A DNA stretch of 64,000 nt from G039954875 sp047528275. Lineage in GTDB: Bacteria; Bacteroidota; Bacteroidia; Flavobacteriales; Blattabacteriaceae. Below, one piece after another: positions 38,270 through 49,715 of the stretch; within the stretch, counting starts at the first letter, position 1, and the number at the start of each line of letters is the position of its first letter. Both the position numbers and the translations under genes were made by a program. The notes below the pieces were generated by a model. That model made no database searches and had not been told where the DNA came from. It worked only from the letters and a program-made list of their open reading frames with translations. The stretch is taken from contig CP180023.1 in the NCBI GenBank assembly GCA_047528275.1, positions 310,001 through 374,000 of the forward strand, read 5' to 3'.

Positions 38270-39162
38270 TAATAATCATTAGCTTCTACCGAGAGCTGCT
38301 TGAGGAGATCTTTAGAGTCGTCCGTTTCCATCATCAGAGCAAAACGGTTGGAGTGTTTTTCATATAAAGTAGCCAATTGTGAAAAGCGTATCGTATGGAA
38401 GGAATGGGGACATAGTCTAAAAAATTTTAGTAATTGGTTGGGTAATGATATGAACTGTTTTTTTCCCCTGCGAGGAATTCATATTCTTTTTTCAATGTTT
38501 GAAAATAATCATCAGCCACTGCCTCATTCAGTAAGCTGCCTTGTCCAAGCAAAAGGGCCTCTTTTTATATAGGAGGGCTTTGATAAAAGGCTTGTGATCC
38601 AAAGATTGGTCAATGGCTAAAAAGACTTCGGTTTTGATCTTCAGATCAAAACAATAGAGTAACATTTGGAAGAGTACGGTTTCTCAATTATATTGAGTTT
38701 TTTCGAGGTGTTGACTGATCTGTATGGTCTTGATTTTGATTCGATTGAGATAAAATTTGACAAAATAATTTTTCAGTTGAAAAGTCTTCAGAAGAATCAA
38801 ATTCTTTTCATAGGGGATAAATTGAGTGGTTTTCAGAAATACACCTTTGTGTTTTTCCAATAATGTTTTCGATATGTAGTTTCTCACCTCAAGGGTATGT
38901 AGTTGTTTTTTGGTGAGATTAAAGATCCAGATCATGTGTAAGATAACATTTTGAAAGGTGTTGTTTTTTGATGCTTATGATTGTACCAATCAGAAGCCTT
39001 TACATGCATTTCGATATGCCGAACCCAGATGATGTCTTCAATCTTGGCCTTTGCATGAAGGAAATCATGCTCCGCATCATGATTCCTCATATCAGGTGAG
39101 AGGACTTTTATAGGTATTTCTGTATCGTTTTTTAAATCTTGATTAAGCAAAAATTCCATTCT
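38270..39162 (-). pseudogene. DUF2851 family protein, decayed
   Basis: Bacteroidota family of unknown function, normally a little over 400 residues. The N-terminal part at 38932-39159 reads 'PIKVLSPDMRNHDAEHDFLH' and 'IIWVRHIEMHVKASDWYNHK' (family G-x-x-N-x-D-A-G-P-D-F and V-E-I-H-x-x-x-S-D-W). The middle (38684-38935) has 'TLEVRNYISKTLLEKHKGVF', and the C-terminal part 'LKFFRLCPHSFHTIRFSQLA' matches the family's R-L-R-P-x-N-F-P-T-x-R-x-A-Q. Frameshifts and stops lie between the parts. Confidence 0.8.
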
Positions 39163-39530
39163 ACCAGAGGTAATGTAAAAATTCTTCTTTCATAGACAAT
39201 TGAATAAGATTGATCTAAAATTAATAATTTTATATATGTCAATGATTGATCGTTGGGAATAGTGTTTATATTTATCAAGGCAGATCGGAGAGTATATCTC
39301 GGCCTGTATGGAATAAAACATCTCTATGACTATAATGGTAAGGCTACTGGATTAGGGTTCTAAATAATTTTTTTAGGAAAAATATACTTTGTAGAAAGCC
39401 TTCGTTTTACTGCATGTTTTTGGAAAGTGTAGTCCTTGTTAGATTCTGATTTACAGTTTTTTTAATCCATTCCATTTTGTAGAATAAAATTTAGTATTCG
39501 TATGACGATAAAATAAGCTATTGGTTTTAT
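39163..39530 (+). other. Gene-free stretch
   Basis: Between the divergent DUF2851 and ABC transporter relics. AT-rich, no frame or RNA gene recognised. Confidence 0.4.
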
Positions 39531-39537
39531 TATAAAA

Positions 39538-41250
39538 ATGCTTCGCCCATTTTCATCGCCAATTGCAGTCATTTTTTTTGCATGTGTCTGGACTGTAGAT
39601 ATTTCCTTGAGGACTTATTTTTTGAATCTTATTTTGAATTGCGTGGCGAATCGACCGGAAGAAATTGTTTTTCAGCATATTATTATACCTGCTTTCTCCT
39701 ATCTATCGATACTCTTTTTGTTACTGGCGTCTATGAGATGCATGATTATTTCGTTTTGATCAGGATATCTTCTAAGATTCGTAGAAGGTTAACTCATACG
39801 GATTTTGGTACATTGCTTGGGTAAAGTCACAACTATTATCAGGATCATTTTTCGAGAGGCTTATCCAACAAGTTCAATGATTTTATTAATTATATCCCGG
39901 AGCTTTTTCGGATTTTCGTCGATGTGTTTGTAGCTCATATTTTGGTACTTACTGTGGCGATTTATACTTTGTGGCTGGTCAATGTCAATTTCAAATTTTT
40001 TATATTGTTTTGGTAGGTATCGTTTTTGATTTTATGTCTATTTTTTCTTCAAACGGCTTGCAACGCTTTCGGATGTATGGTCAGAATTGGGCTCGACCAT
40101 CACTGGACTAGTAGTTGATATATTGTTCAATATGTTATCAATTCGTTTTCATTTTGCTAAACGAACTTTGGAAAGTTCCTCGTTAGAGCATATGTTGAAT
40201 CGGTATCTCAAATCTGAGAGTAGGCTTGAGTAGAGTCAATTCTGGATCGTCATTTTTTATAGTCTATCGTTTGTCTTAATGCGGGCTGGCTGGTAATCTC
40301 TATCTTTTGATTCAAGGTAGATAGGATGGCTGGATTAGTATATAAGATTTTGTATTGCTGACAATCATCAATGTTGTGATTTTTGATTATTTATGAATGA
40401 TGACTCGTGAGTTTTTGCACTTTTTTGGGCTATGGGGATAGATCACTCAAGCCTTGCGAACGTTTTTCGCTCTTCTTAAGATTTAGTATAAGGTGGCGGT
40501 CAAGCCACTTTTTGACAAAAAAAAGAGAAATTATTTTTGATACGGTTTGATTTCAGTATAAATCTTCCGATGGGATACTCTTTTAAGGCCAATCGGTTTG
40601 CATTACCGCTGGACAAAAAGTGGAATTGGTTGGGTATTCAAATGAGAAAAAATCTATTTTTTTTTCAATCTGATTCTCATATTTTTTGATGTGGATTTGG
40701 GTCGGATCCTGATCGATGGTCAAAATATCAGCGAAGTCACCCAATACTCGCTACACGAATCCATTGCTATGATCCCACAGGATCCCTTGCTTTTTCACCG
40801 GTCTTTGATGGAAAATATCCATTATAGCAGAGTGAAGGCTACAGAGGAGGTCCTGATAGAAGCTGCGAAGAAGACTCATACTTTATGAATTCATTTCGAA
40901 GTTTCCACAAGGATATGAGACTCTTGTTGGAAAAAGAGGGATAAAACCCTCAGGCGGACAACACCAACGCATTGCTATAGCTCGTCTCATACTTAAAGAT
41001 GCACCTATCCTGATTTTAGATGAAGCCACCTCACAATTGGATTTGCTCACCGAGGAGCTTATAGAAGAGTTTTTATGTGGGGGGGGATGGAGAAAAAAAA
41101 AACCACCTTGATGATGCACATCGTCTTTCAACGCTTTTGTGTATGGATCGTATCTTTGTCTTTCATCGGGGGAAGATTGTAGAAGATGCTACGCATCAGG
41201 AGTTGTTCGATAAAAAAGGTCTTTATAAAATCTTATAGGAACTATAAGTA
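39538..41250 (+). pseudogene. ABC exporter (fused permease and ATPase, MsbA-like), decayed
   Basis: The N-terminal membrane part starts at ATG 39538 ('IAVIFFACVWTVDISLRTYF') and degenerates after about 70 codons. The ATPase part is readable in the frame 40691-40888: 'RILIDGQNISEVTQYSLHES', 'IAMIPQDPLLFHRSLMENIH' (Q loop). Then in other frames come 'EGYETLVG...IKPSGGQ' (signature, usually L-S-G-G-Q), 'APILILDEATSQLD' (Walker B) and 'HRLSTLLCMDRIFVFHRGKI' (H loop). Stops and shifts break every module. Its family exports lipids, drugs or peptides. Confidence 0.85.
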
Positions 41251-41344
41251 TCTGTTTACTTTCCCTATACAGTTGCATAAAAAAGAAGGGTGATAATTGC
41301 TTAAATCAACTGTCGGTTTTTGAGTTTTTTCTAAATTTTCATTC

Positions 41345-44300
41345 TTCATTCAATCAGGTGTGCTTCCTCATCAGGCTTAAGGTCTTTTTTACGGCTTAGG
41401 CGGATAATCTACACATACAAGGCTGGTATGAAAAAGATCATCAAAGCTGCGGTTAATATTATCCCGTAGAATACGATGTAGCAGAGGCTTATCCGGTCTT
41501 GTACCCCCAGCACCGATTGTAAACATCAATGATATTACTTCGAGGATGAAGGCTAAAGAGGTCATTAATATTGAATGTAAACGAAGCATATCAGTATATA
41601 CGGCTGTTATGGCCAACGAATCGCCTTGCTCATAACGGGTTTTACAAAATCCTACAATCAGGATGATATTTTTGTCTATTAACATGATGAGTATCATCAA
41701 CTTGGTTTGTTCATAAATGCTATTGGTCAGCTTGGTTAAGTATAGCGTCAAAAAATCCACCAATGCTTCAATAGGTACAGATAATAGTAAGGTAAATTAT
41801 ATATACCAGTTATATCATATATGAATAATAAGAGAAAGAAGATGAATAATAGAGAAAGTACTAAAACGAAACTACTCTTATTGCCTGTCTCGATCTCCTG
41901 CTTTCTCGTACCGGAAAATTCGTAAGTATAGCCCTGTGGTAAGACCTTTTCGGCTATTTTCATCAGGACCTGTATGGCGTCTCCAGATCTCTTTCCTGTG
42001 GGGGTCTTTCTATTGATCTCTACCTAACGCTCTAAATTGTAATAATGGAATGACCGTTCTCCCGTTAGATTCTTTATTACTCAATAGGCTACTCAGTGGG
42101 ATTATCATTCCCTGTTGGTTTTTCATATGGTATTGTGAGAGTTTGTCAATGTCGTCACAAAAATGACCTTCGGATTGGGCAAAGATTTTAAATATCCTGT
42201 TGTACAATGTGAAATCATTAATATAAAATCCACCTAAAAAGGTCTGAAGGGCTAAGTTTAAATCACTGAGATCCAGGCTAATTTTTTTGGATTTTTCCAG
42301 GTCGATGATCAGTTCGATCTCTGGATCGCCTGCTTTGAAGCTCGAGAAAAAAATTAGATTTCAGGGCGTTATTGTAGTGCGATTAAGAATTCATTTCTCA
42401 CTCGATCGACCTCTTGTACGGCTCTCGAAGCTTGTTTGATCACAAAGAAAAATCCTCCTATTGAGCCTAATCCTTCAATTGGAGGTGCTGTGAGTGTCCT
42501 GATATTGACTCCGTTGATCTGAGAGACTTCTTTTTTGTATCTGAGCAGTGATCTGTTTGATTTAGCCTGCTGGAGTATTTTATTGAATCCAAGGTTTGGG
42601 TATAACGAAAAAAGTTCTAACATTTTAAATGTTTATATTGCTGAGAATATTAAAATTGGATATTGAATAGGTCTTTTTTATAAAAAGGTTTTTGTTTAGA
42701 ATTTTATCAATTTTTCCCATCACTTTACGAGTCTTTTCTTCAGATGCTGCTGAAGATAATTCCAGGCTGTTAATTGTAAAACCTTTCTCCTCAATGGGAA
42801 TAAAGGAGGTTGTGAGGGTTTTTCCCAAGAAGCCTGCTCCGATGTAGATTACGATGAGCAGAATGATCATTAGCGGAAAACGTGTGATACTCTTTTGGAG
42901 CGTTTTGTCATAGTTGTTAGTCCGTTTCTCAAGGCAGATATTGAATTTGTAGAAGTACTTGTAGAGTTTTTTATCATCTTTATTCATCGGGTTGGGACAC
43001 ATCATCAGAGCGCAAAATCCTGGTTTCAAAATTAGGGATACTAGCGCCAAGATGGATACAAATAAGGCGATAGTAGTGATGATGAATTATTGATACAAAT
43101 GTCCGATGATATCCCGTATGAAAGCTATATGTGTGAAAATGGTATACAAGATCAGTGCGATGGTAATGACTGGTCTACTGACTTCCTTCATCAATCGCAG
43201 TCTGGCTTCCTTAGCTGATGGTTTGTTATGATCGATCTGGTGTTGTACGGATTCAACTATAAGGATACCGATAGCCAAAATTAGTGCGAACAAAGTCAGT
43301 GTATTAATCGAAAATCCTAGTAGTGAGAAAAAGGTAAAAGTTTTGATGATCGATACCGGTACAGCGAGTATAAGGATAAGGGGTAGTATGTCAACTTTCT
43401 AAGAAGAGAAAGACGACAATCAATACCAATAACAAGGCCTCGATGAAAGTTTTGATCACTCCTTTGATCGAGATATCTACAAATTGAGTTGTCTCGTAGC
43501 TGATGCTCCATTGAAGCCCAGACGGAAATTTTTTCTCTAGTTTTTTTTTCATTTCTACCCGAATGAATTTAGCTATTTCGAGTGCATTACCGTAGGGGGG
43601 TGAAAGATGTCTAAACCTAAAATGGTCTTCCTATTGATTTTGGACGTCCCTGAGTAAGAAGCTGATCCTAGTTCTATCCTAGAGACATCTTTGAGTTTGG
43701 TTAACGTGCCATTTGTGGATTTTGTAAAATGATGATATTTTCAAATTGTTCTAGATGCCTCAAGCGGCCTTGTATTCTACAGTGTATTCAAAGGCTTGTC
43801 CTTTGGGTTTGTAGATAGGTGATCTACGGATCAAGTATCAACTTGGGAGTTTTACCAGCTTATTGCTTGAATGATCTCTTGAGGGGTTTTAGGCGGGATA
43901 TCTTTTGTGGGTTAAGCCAGATTTGTATGACTAAATCCGAGCCACCGAAATTCATCATTCTATTCAATTCTTTGAGCCGTTCCAGGTTGTTTTTAAGGTA
44001 AATATTTGTATAATTTTCAAGGAATTTTTTATGATAACGGTTATCAGGTGATAATAAATCGAAGAATTATAAGGTGTTGTTTGAAGGTTTGCTGGTTGAT
44101 ATCCTTGTTAGTTTAACCTCTTCAGATAATAAAGGTTGAGTCAACGATACTCTATTTTAAATATCCAATGCAGTAATGTCAATATGGGTACCGGGTTCAA
44201 AACTGATGTTGATTCTGAAACTGCCATTATCTACACTGAAAGATTGGATGTATATTATATTCTGCACCCCATTGATCTGGTTTTTTATTGGAGTGACGAT

Positions 44301-44471
44301 AGTATCTTCTATCGTATAAGAGTTATTTCCTGTGATATTAAATATTGGTGGAGTGATCTCTGAGAATTCTAAGATGGGCAGACTGATATAAAGATCAAAC
44401 CAATGATCAATAGGAAAAGCGAAAGCACAATTACTGTAATGGGCGTTGTATCAATATTTTGAAAATCATGT
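41345..44471 (-). pseudogene. RND efflux pump inner-membrane subunit (AcrB/HAE1 type), decayed
   Basis: Minus strand from ATG near 44471 ('MIFKILIQRP', family F-x-x-R-P-x). Later pieces in order: 'ELGSASYSGTSKINRKTILG', 'YETTQFVDISIKGVIKTFIE' with 'ALLLVLIVVFLFLES' (hallmark of the family), 'FALILAIGILIVESVQHQID' (TM4, usually G-x-x-V-D-D-A-I-V), 'SLILKPGFCALMMCPNPM', 'TAPPIEGLGSIGGF' and near the end 'NIILIVGFCKTRYEQGDSLA'. At least ten stops and shifts. It is the last gene of a tolC-acrA-acrB type operon, all dead. Confidence 0.88.
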
Positions 44472-44549
44472 TTTTAAAGGTTAAATTCAGTAACTAAGCA
44501 ATGCAAAAAAGTTTGTATTCAAAAGCTAAATAATTTTAAAGAATGGGGT

Positions 44550-45685
44550 TTTAGTAGCTAGTTCATCCATTGAATTCTTTGTGGATTTTGGTTTTTACTG
44601 TGTCTCCAGGCTTGATCTTTTGAATGCCTTCAACGACATTTTCACTAGCTTATAAGTCACTTCTTACAATATTTTTATTTCTAATGGTTTATTCGAGTTT
44701 TATTTTTATTTAAATCAACTTATTGTCTTTGTCTATAATGAAGACAAAGTTTTTAACCAATACTTCACGGATGACTTTTGATTGATCAACAGGAATTTTT
44801 TCTTTTTTTCATAAAATCGATTGACTTTTATGATATAATTCATACTCGGTTTGAGTTCATCGTTTGGATTGTAGAAAGCTACACGTATATGGAGTGTACC
44901 TCTCTTTATCTTCACTTTGTTATTGATAAAGTCGAGTCGACCGTTTTGCGATTATTCGGCTCCATCAGGGAGATCAGTACGAAAGTACAAATCATGCGGT
45001 CTTTTTTGTTCTTGATGAAAATTCTAGCGTAAAATGAGTTATGGATAAAGATATCGGCAAGCATCTCATTTTTCTTGGCCAATGTAGTCAATACGGTTTG
45101 GTTGGTAATGATCAGGTTATCTATGCTGGCTTGTGAGATACCATTATAACTGCTGAAGGGTGTCCTTATTATACATGATAGAAATCCTTTTTTATCTTAT
45201 TTATAGTGGCTCTATCTGCGTCGACTTGGGTTTGGTCTGCTTTTACCTCTGACAGGGCATGATCGAGTTTAATCTTTTCTATCACATTATAAACCCAAAG
45301 GTTTTTATAGTGTTTGGTATTTGATCGGGTTTGGTTGAGTTTAGCTTCGGAGATCCGAAGTTCTTCCAAAGTTTGATCATGTGTTGCTTGATAACGATTT
45401 TTATCTATAGTATAAAGTGTTTGGATTTTTTTTACGTAAGTGCCTTATTTGAAGAGGATACCTTTGAGTGTTACACTGATGTCGGTCCGTAAATCAATCT
45501 ATTTACTGGCTGATACCGTTGTTGGAAATACCTCTTCCACAGAAGTTTCTGAATAGACGATTTCTTAAATATCTACCACTACCGGATTTGATAGAGGAAA
45601 CCCTAAGTTTTTCTTTTTTGCAAGTTTTGCTTAGAAAAAATAGACTGAGTAAAAGGAGTAGACCTTGGGTGTATTTTATTTTCAT
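44550..45685 (-). pseudogene. RND efflux periplasmic adaptor (AcrA/HlyD type), decayed
   Basis: Starts at 45685 with a lipoprotein-like signal ('QGLLLLLSLFFLSKTCKKEK') and breaks after about 60 codons. The coiled-coil hairpin is visible in 45169-45369 ('IKLDHALSEVKADQTQVDAD', 'RISEAKLNQTRSN'), followed by barrel fragments such as 'GTLHIRVAFYNPNDELKPSM'. Stops and shifts are abundant. It lies between the tolC-like and acrB-like relics. Confidence 0.8.
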
Positions 45686-46188
45686 TTTTGAATATTTTAA
45701 TAGAGAATCTTCTCTTGTTCTTTATTTAGGTTGATTTTTTGATAATAGATTCGTATAAGGTATTTATATAGTGAGTCTCTGATTATTTCAATTCGTTTTT
45801 TGTGTTAAGTATCTCTATGCTTGGTCATATTCCATTCTCGTATTGATATTTAAGTTTATTATAATTTTATATTTTATTTCTTATTCAAAACATTCTCAAA
45901 TTATTGATCCATCTGATCCTATTCGTATCGGATATTGTTTTTCAAACAATTCATTTGGTTCAAGTCGATTTCTTTACATACCTTAAATTAACTGAGTTGA
46001 TGTTTTTTTATTAAATCTAGAGAAGATCAGTATTTGAAGTTTCATCTTGATGAAAAAACTAGGTAATAACTTAAAGAAAAAAAAATATTTAAAATCTTGA
46101 CCTGTTAATAATACTTGATAGCTTTTAAATAGTTATAATGAAGCTGTGGGTATGCTTTTTTGATGTTAATTGTTTGTAATTGGATCAA

Positions 46189-47028
46189 TTACCATTGTTT
46201 TTTGTCTAGGGTATATTCGATCCGTTTTTTGTAGAAGGCACTGTCCGTTAGATGAGGTACTATGTCGTTCAATATTTTTTCATTGATCTTCCCTATGATG
46301 TTCAAGGTTTGGTCAATATTCATCCCCATTTGAATTTTTAATAGCTTTTCCTGGGTTTCGGTGAGTCTCAAGGTATTTTTATTTTCTACCAGAGTATTGT
46401 TGTACAATACCTGTATCTGATTGACATCGACTTTTTCTGCTAAGCTATTCTCATAGTGTAGTTGAGTGTCTATTAATGATTTTTGATCCGACGAATCTTG
46501 TTCTTAAGCAATTCAAGCTTTTCTCTGTTGATAATCAAATTATAATAGACTTTTCTTACTACTGTAGTGGTCTCTATTTTTGAATGATTGCTATCATATT
46601 GTGATAACTCGCCTTGTAGCTAAGACACTAGGATATCTCTATGATATTTTCTATTATAAAGTACTTACCTGGTATCAATACTTGGTTGTAGTTGCTGTGT
46701 AGTGCCCATCTTGAAGACTTGTCCATCGAAAAGTATTTATAGGTATTTGAAGATTGTATTGGTGGGAAAGACTTCCGATGATTTGCGACAGACGGAGACT
46801 CTTGATTTCTTTAATCTTTTCTTAGCTGATCGTTTCTTTCAATTGGGCATTGACAAGTTTGATGTAGTTTTTCAATGCATAGTCGATACAAGTTTTTAGA
46901 TCGAAAGGTTTTTCTTTGGCTTGTATCTATAGCAGGTTGAAAACGATTAAGCCGAAGAGGAGGCAAAAAATGATTGACCCTTTGTCTTGCTTAGATGGAT
47001 AATGATAAGAGTTTAAAAATAAGATCAT
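46189..47028 (-). pseudogene. TolC-family outer-membrane channel, decayed
   Basis: ATG at 47028. Pieces in order: 'FDLKTCIDYALKNYIKLVNA' (typical TolC N-terminal helix), 'SKIETTTVVRKVYYNLIINR', 'EKLELLKNKI', and in the last open frame 'VENKNTLRLTETQEKLLKIQ' with 'MGMNIDQTLNII', matching the K-x-x-M-G-x-x segment of the family. It ends at the 46189 stop, well short of a full protein. First gene of the dead RND operon. Confidence 0.85.
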
Positions 47029-47250
47029 TATTTTTTCAGGTGTAAATAAAGTACAAGTCTATAAATAATTTTTTTTATAATATTCTTCACTAATGAATTG
47101 ATATATAAATACTCATGTTATTTTTAAAGCTGTATGAGTATTTTTTATTATATAATAACTTATTTTATATTATTTAATGATTTTTAATAAGTAGAATATG
47201 AAAGTTTTACTTATATTGATTTTTAAATCGTTATATTCGTATAATTGATA
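47029..47250 (+). other. AT-rich gene-free stretch
   Basis: Between the tolC-like and quinone oxidoreductase relics; no frame, no RNA gene seen. Confidence 0.4.
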
Positions 47251-47970
47251 TTTTTTTTTCAAGTTGACTTGATTAGGGTATGAGAATGGGAGTATAAATG
47301 AAGCATTTATTGAATATTTCCCAGCTAATTTTTCATCAGGAATTTCTGAGAGGGTGAGTAAAAAACCTCCTTTTTTGAGAATTTAATAAGATCTTTGGAG
47401 TACATCTCCTCCTATAGCATCTAATAGGATATCTATTTCTTTGGTTACTTCTTCAATTTTTTTTTTTTGATGATAGTCGATGACTACATTTATCCCAAGA
47501 TTTTCAAGTAAGCATGATTACAGCTTCAAGCAGTACCAAAAACCATACCTCCTACTTCTGTAGCTATTTATACAGCAATATAGAGGCTTCTCCAATAAAA
47601 TTTATCTTTTCTTGGATCAAACAAAAATGAGATTTTCATCTACAACTACATACTCTGCATAGTTTCTCATCTTGTGTAAAGAGTTGATGTATGCGAATAA
47701 CCGGTTTTCTGCAGAAAAATCTTTGACTTTTCCCCTATTTTCACAACTTCTCCTGCAAGGTCAAATCCAAGTATTACGGGTAATGCCTCGGCTCTTACCA
47801 GTCCATATAACCATCGTTTCGTATTTTATAATCGGCAGGGTTTATAGAGAAATCTTTAGTCCGTATGAGTATTTGATTTTCTTTGAAATAAGGAAACTTA
47901 ACTTCTCTTATGTCAAGTATATCATTAGACCCGAACATATTTATAACTATAGTCTTATATAGATTTTTAT
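47250..47970 (-). pseudogene. Zinc-type alcohol dehydrogenase/quinone oxidoreductase (MDR family), decayed
   Basis: Minus strand: 'TIVINMFGSNDILDIREVKF' and 'KENQILIRTKDFSINPADYK' are the N-terminal signature of NADPH:quinone oxidoreductases. Near the other end 'EIDILLDAIGGDVLQ' and 'ILKKGGFLLTLSEIPDEKLA' match the D-x-x-x-D-x-x-G-G and L-K-x-G-G-x-L segments. The middle is scrambled by stops and shifts, and the C-terminal third is missing. Confidence 0.8.
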
Positions 47971-48136
47971 TCTTTTTTTTTCATATTAGAAGAATTGATA
48001 AATTTATATAAATTTATACAAATTTACTTGCTTTATAGTAAATAATCTTCGTTAAATAATATTTCTTTGCTACAACATCATAAATAGTACTTTATTTAGG
48101 CTTTAATGAAGTGATCTATTACTTGACTATCTCTGT

Positions 48137-48757
48137 CTATATATTCTCGTCATAATGCCTTTTTTTCAACATAGGGACAAATTTCACCTGACCAAAGTCC
48201 ATTACCTTACAGATTTCTTCATCGATGCGTAATACAGTTTTCATCTTTTGTGTGGATTTAGTTTCTACAGGGATGACCATCAATCCACCGATTTTCAATT
48301 GATCTTTCAGGTCTATTGGAATGAAAGGAGCTGCTGCTGTGACAAGAATTTTATCAAATTGGGCAAAACTAGGTAATCCCTTAAATCCATCTCCAAAACT
48401 TTGATAACGGGGATAATAAGAGAACTTTTTGAATAAATTTTTCGAGAAGTTAAACAAGGATTTCTGCCTTTCGACAGTGAAGACCGTAGCTCCCATTTCC
48501 AGTAGCACAGCCGTTTGATATCCTGAACCTGTACCAACTTCAAGAATAGTATCACCAGATTGTATATCAAGTAATTGACTCTGAAAAGCTACCGTATATG
48601 GATTAGAAATCGTTTGTGACGCAGCGATAGGAAAAGCCTTCAATTCATAAGCGTGAGCCTCTAGGGCAGAATCGATAAACAGATGCCTAGGAACTCGGCT
48701 CATTGCTTCGAGTACCTTGATATCTTCAATCCCTCTGTAATGAAGCATTTCGATCAT
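48137..48757 (-). CDS. pcm: Protein-L-isoaspartate O-methyltransferase
   Basis: Repairs proteins by methylating isoaspartyl residues with SAM; cytosolic. 206 residues, normal length. Features: 'AMSRVPRHLFIDSALEAHAY' (family V-P-R-H-x-F), 'FPIAASQTISNPYTVAFQSQ' (family G-x-x-Q-T-I-S-x-P), the SAM motif 'TILEVGTGSGYQTAVLLEMG', 'FDKILVTAAAPFIP' and 'LKIGGLMVIPV'. The frame is intact although the neighbouring genes are relics. It stands alone. Confidence 0.94.
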   Translation of the reverse strand: MIEMLHYRGIEDIKVLEAMSRVPRHLFIDSALEAHAYELKAFPIAASQTISNPYTVAFQSQLLDIQSGDTILEVGTGSGYQTAVLLEMGATVFTVERQKSLFNFSKNLFKKFSYYPRYQSFGDGFKGLPSFAQFDKILVTAAAPFIPIDLKDQLKIGGLMVIPVETKSTQKMKTVLRIDEEICKVMDFGQVKFVPMLKKRHYDENI

Positions 48758-49211
48758 TTTTTTTCTCTGACCTTGCTGCTTGAACGAATTTGGTAAAATG
48801 GTAATTTTAAATGAGATTTATTGAACGAAATCAGTTCGGTAAAGATAATACCAAGGTTTTGAAATGGTCTTGTTAGTTGCCATTTATCTAAGAAAGTCCA
48901 TTTGAAATTGTTCAATCGATCTATGATCGGCATCTAAATGAAATCAGAAGATCTACATAAAAATCTATTTTGAACGAACTCAGATGTTTTATTACAATGA
49001 TAAAAACTGCTTATTTGAGATAGGCTTTTTGTAAGACGGAGGGAAAATTTCAGAAATTACCCAAAGAAATAAATAAATCTATTTAAAATCAGATATCTAT
49101 ACCTTATACTAGCTTAGTAAATATGGATTAAATCCTATGATAAGATACATAATTCTGCCATTTTAAAGGTGGATAATTGGTTTGATAATGAAGAAAATGA
49201 AAAACTGAATA
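48758..49211 (+). other. Gene-free stretch upstream of the tRNA-tuf operon
   Basis: No coding frame recognised. A plus-strand segment near 48810-48935 can be read as 'MRFIERNQFGKDNTKVLKWS', a stop and more residues, but I cannot assign it. Confidence 0.4.
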
Positions 49212-49243
49212 TTTGCAGATTGTGAAAATCTTTATACATTTGC
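49212..49243 (+). promoter_or_regulatory. Promoter of the tRNA-tuf-secE-nusG operon
   Basis: TTTG (49212-49215), then exactly 19 bases, then TACATTTGC (49235-49243): an exact match to the Bacteroidota sigma-A consensus TTTG-N19-TAnnTTTGY. Transcription should start about 49249, some 40 bases before tRNA-Thr. Confidence 0.8.
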
Positions 49244-49291
49244 ACTCCGTTATGATGGTCAAGGATATCGAGTAGTTTTCCTTTCGTATAA

Positions 49292-49365
49292 GCCGGTGTA
49301 GCTCAGCTGGCTAGAGCACGTGATTTGTAATCTCGGGGTCGGGGGTTCGAATCCCTTCACCGGCT
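49292..49365 (+). tRNA. tRNA-Thr (TGT)
   Basis: Acceptor GCCGGTG pairs with CACCGGC, discriminator T. Anticodon loop TTTGTAA gives anticodon TGT. T loop TTCGAAT. The anticodon stem has one T-T mismatch. First gene of the operon; CCA is not encoded. Confidence 0.95.
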
Positions 49366-49383
49366 CAATTTTTTTTAATGAAT

Positions 49384-49466
49384 GGGGAGATACTCAAGTG
49401 GCTAACGAGGACAGACTGTAAATCTGTTGGTGTATACCTTCACAGGTTCGAATCCTGTTCTCCCCA
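49384..49466 (+). tRNA. tRNA-Tyr (GTA)
   Basis: Class II tRNA of 83 bases with a long variable arm. Acceptor GGGGAGA pairs with TCTCCCC, discriminator A, anticodon GTA in CTGTAAA. Confidence 0.95.
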
Positions 49467-49498
49467 CACCTCTTCTACACAGAAGCGATGAAGAAATC

Positions 49499-49571
49499 GC
49501 GGGAGTAGCTCAGTTGGTAGAGCGTCAGCCTTCCAAGCTGAATGTCGCGGGTTCAAATCCCGTCTCCCGCT
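49499..49571 (+). tRNA. tRNA-Gly (TCC)
   Basis: Acceptor GCGGGAG pairs with CTCCCGC, discriminator T. Anticodon TCC in CTTCCAA, T loop TTCAAAT. Confidence 0.95.
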
Positions 49572-49586
49572 CATTTTAAAAAGTTG

Positions 49587-49658
49587 GCCGATGTAGCTCA
49601 GGGGTAGAGCGCTTCCTTGGTAAGGAAGAGGTCACGGGTTCAATTCCCGTCATTGGCT
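49587..49658 (+). tRNA. tRNA-Thr (GGT)
   Basis: Acceptor GCCGATG pairs with CATTGGC (one G-T pair), discriminator T. Anticodon GGT in TTGGTAA, T loop TTCAATT. Lies 57 bases before tuf. Confidence 0.95.
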
Positions 49659-49715
49659 CGAAGGACCAATAATGTAGAACCCAAAATCAGTAAACTAAAA
49701 TACAAACTAACGATC

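Noticed and set aside
40691..40888. Separate small ATP-binding protein
   Set aside because: It is only the Q-loop part of the decayed ABC exporter, with the other motifs following in different frames.
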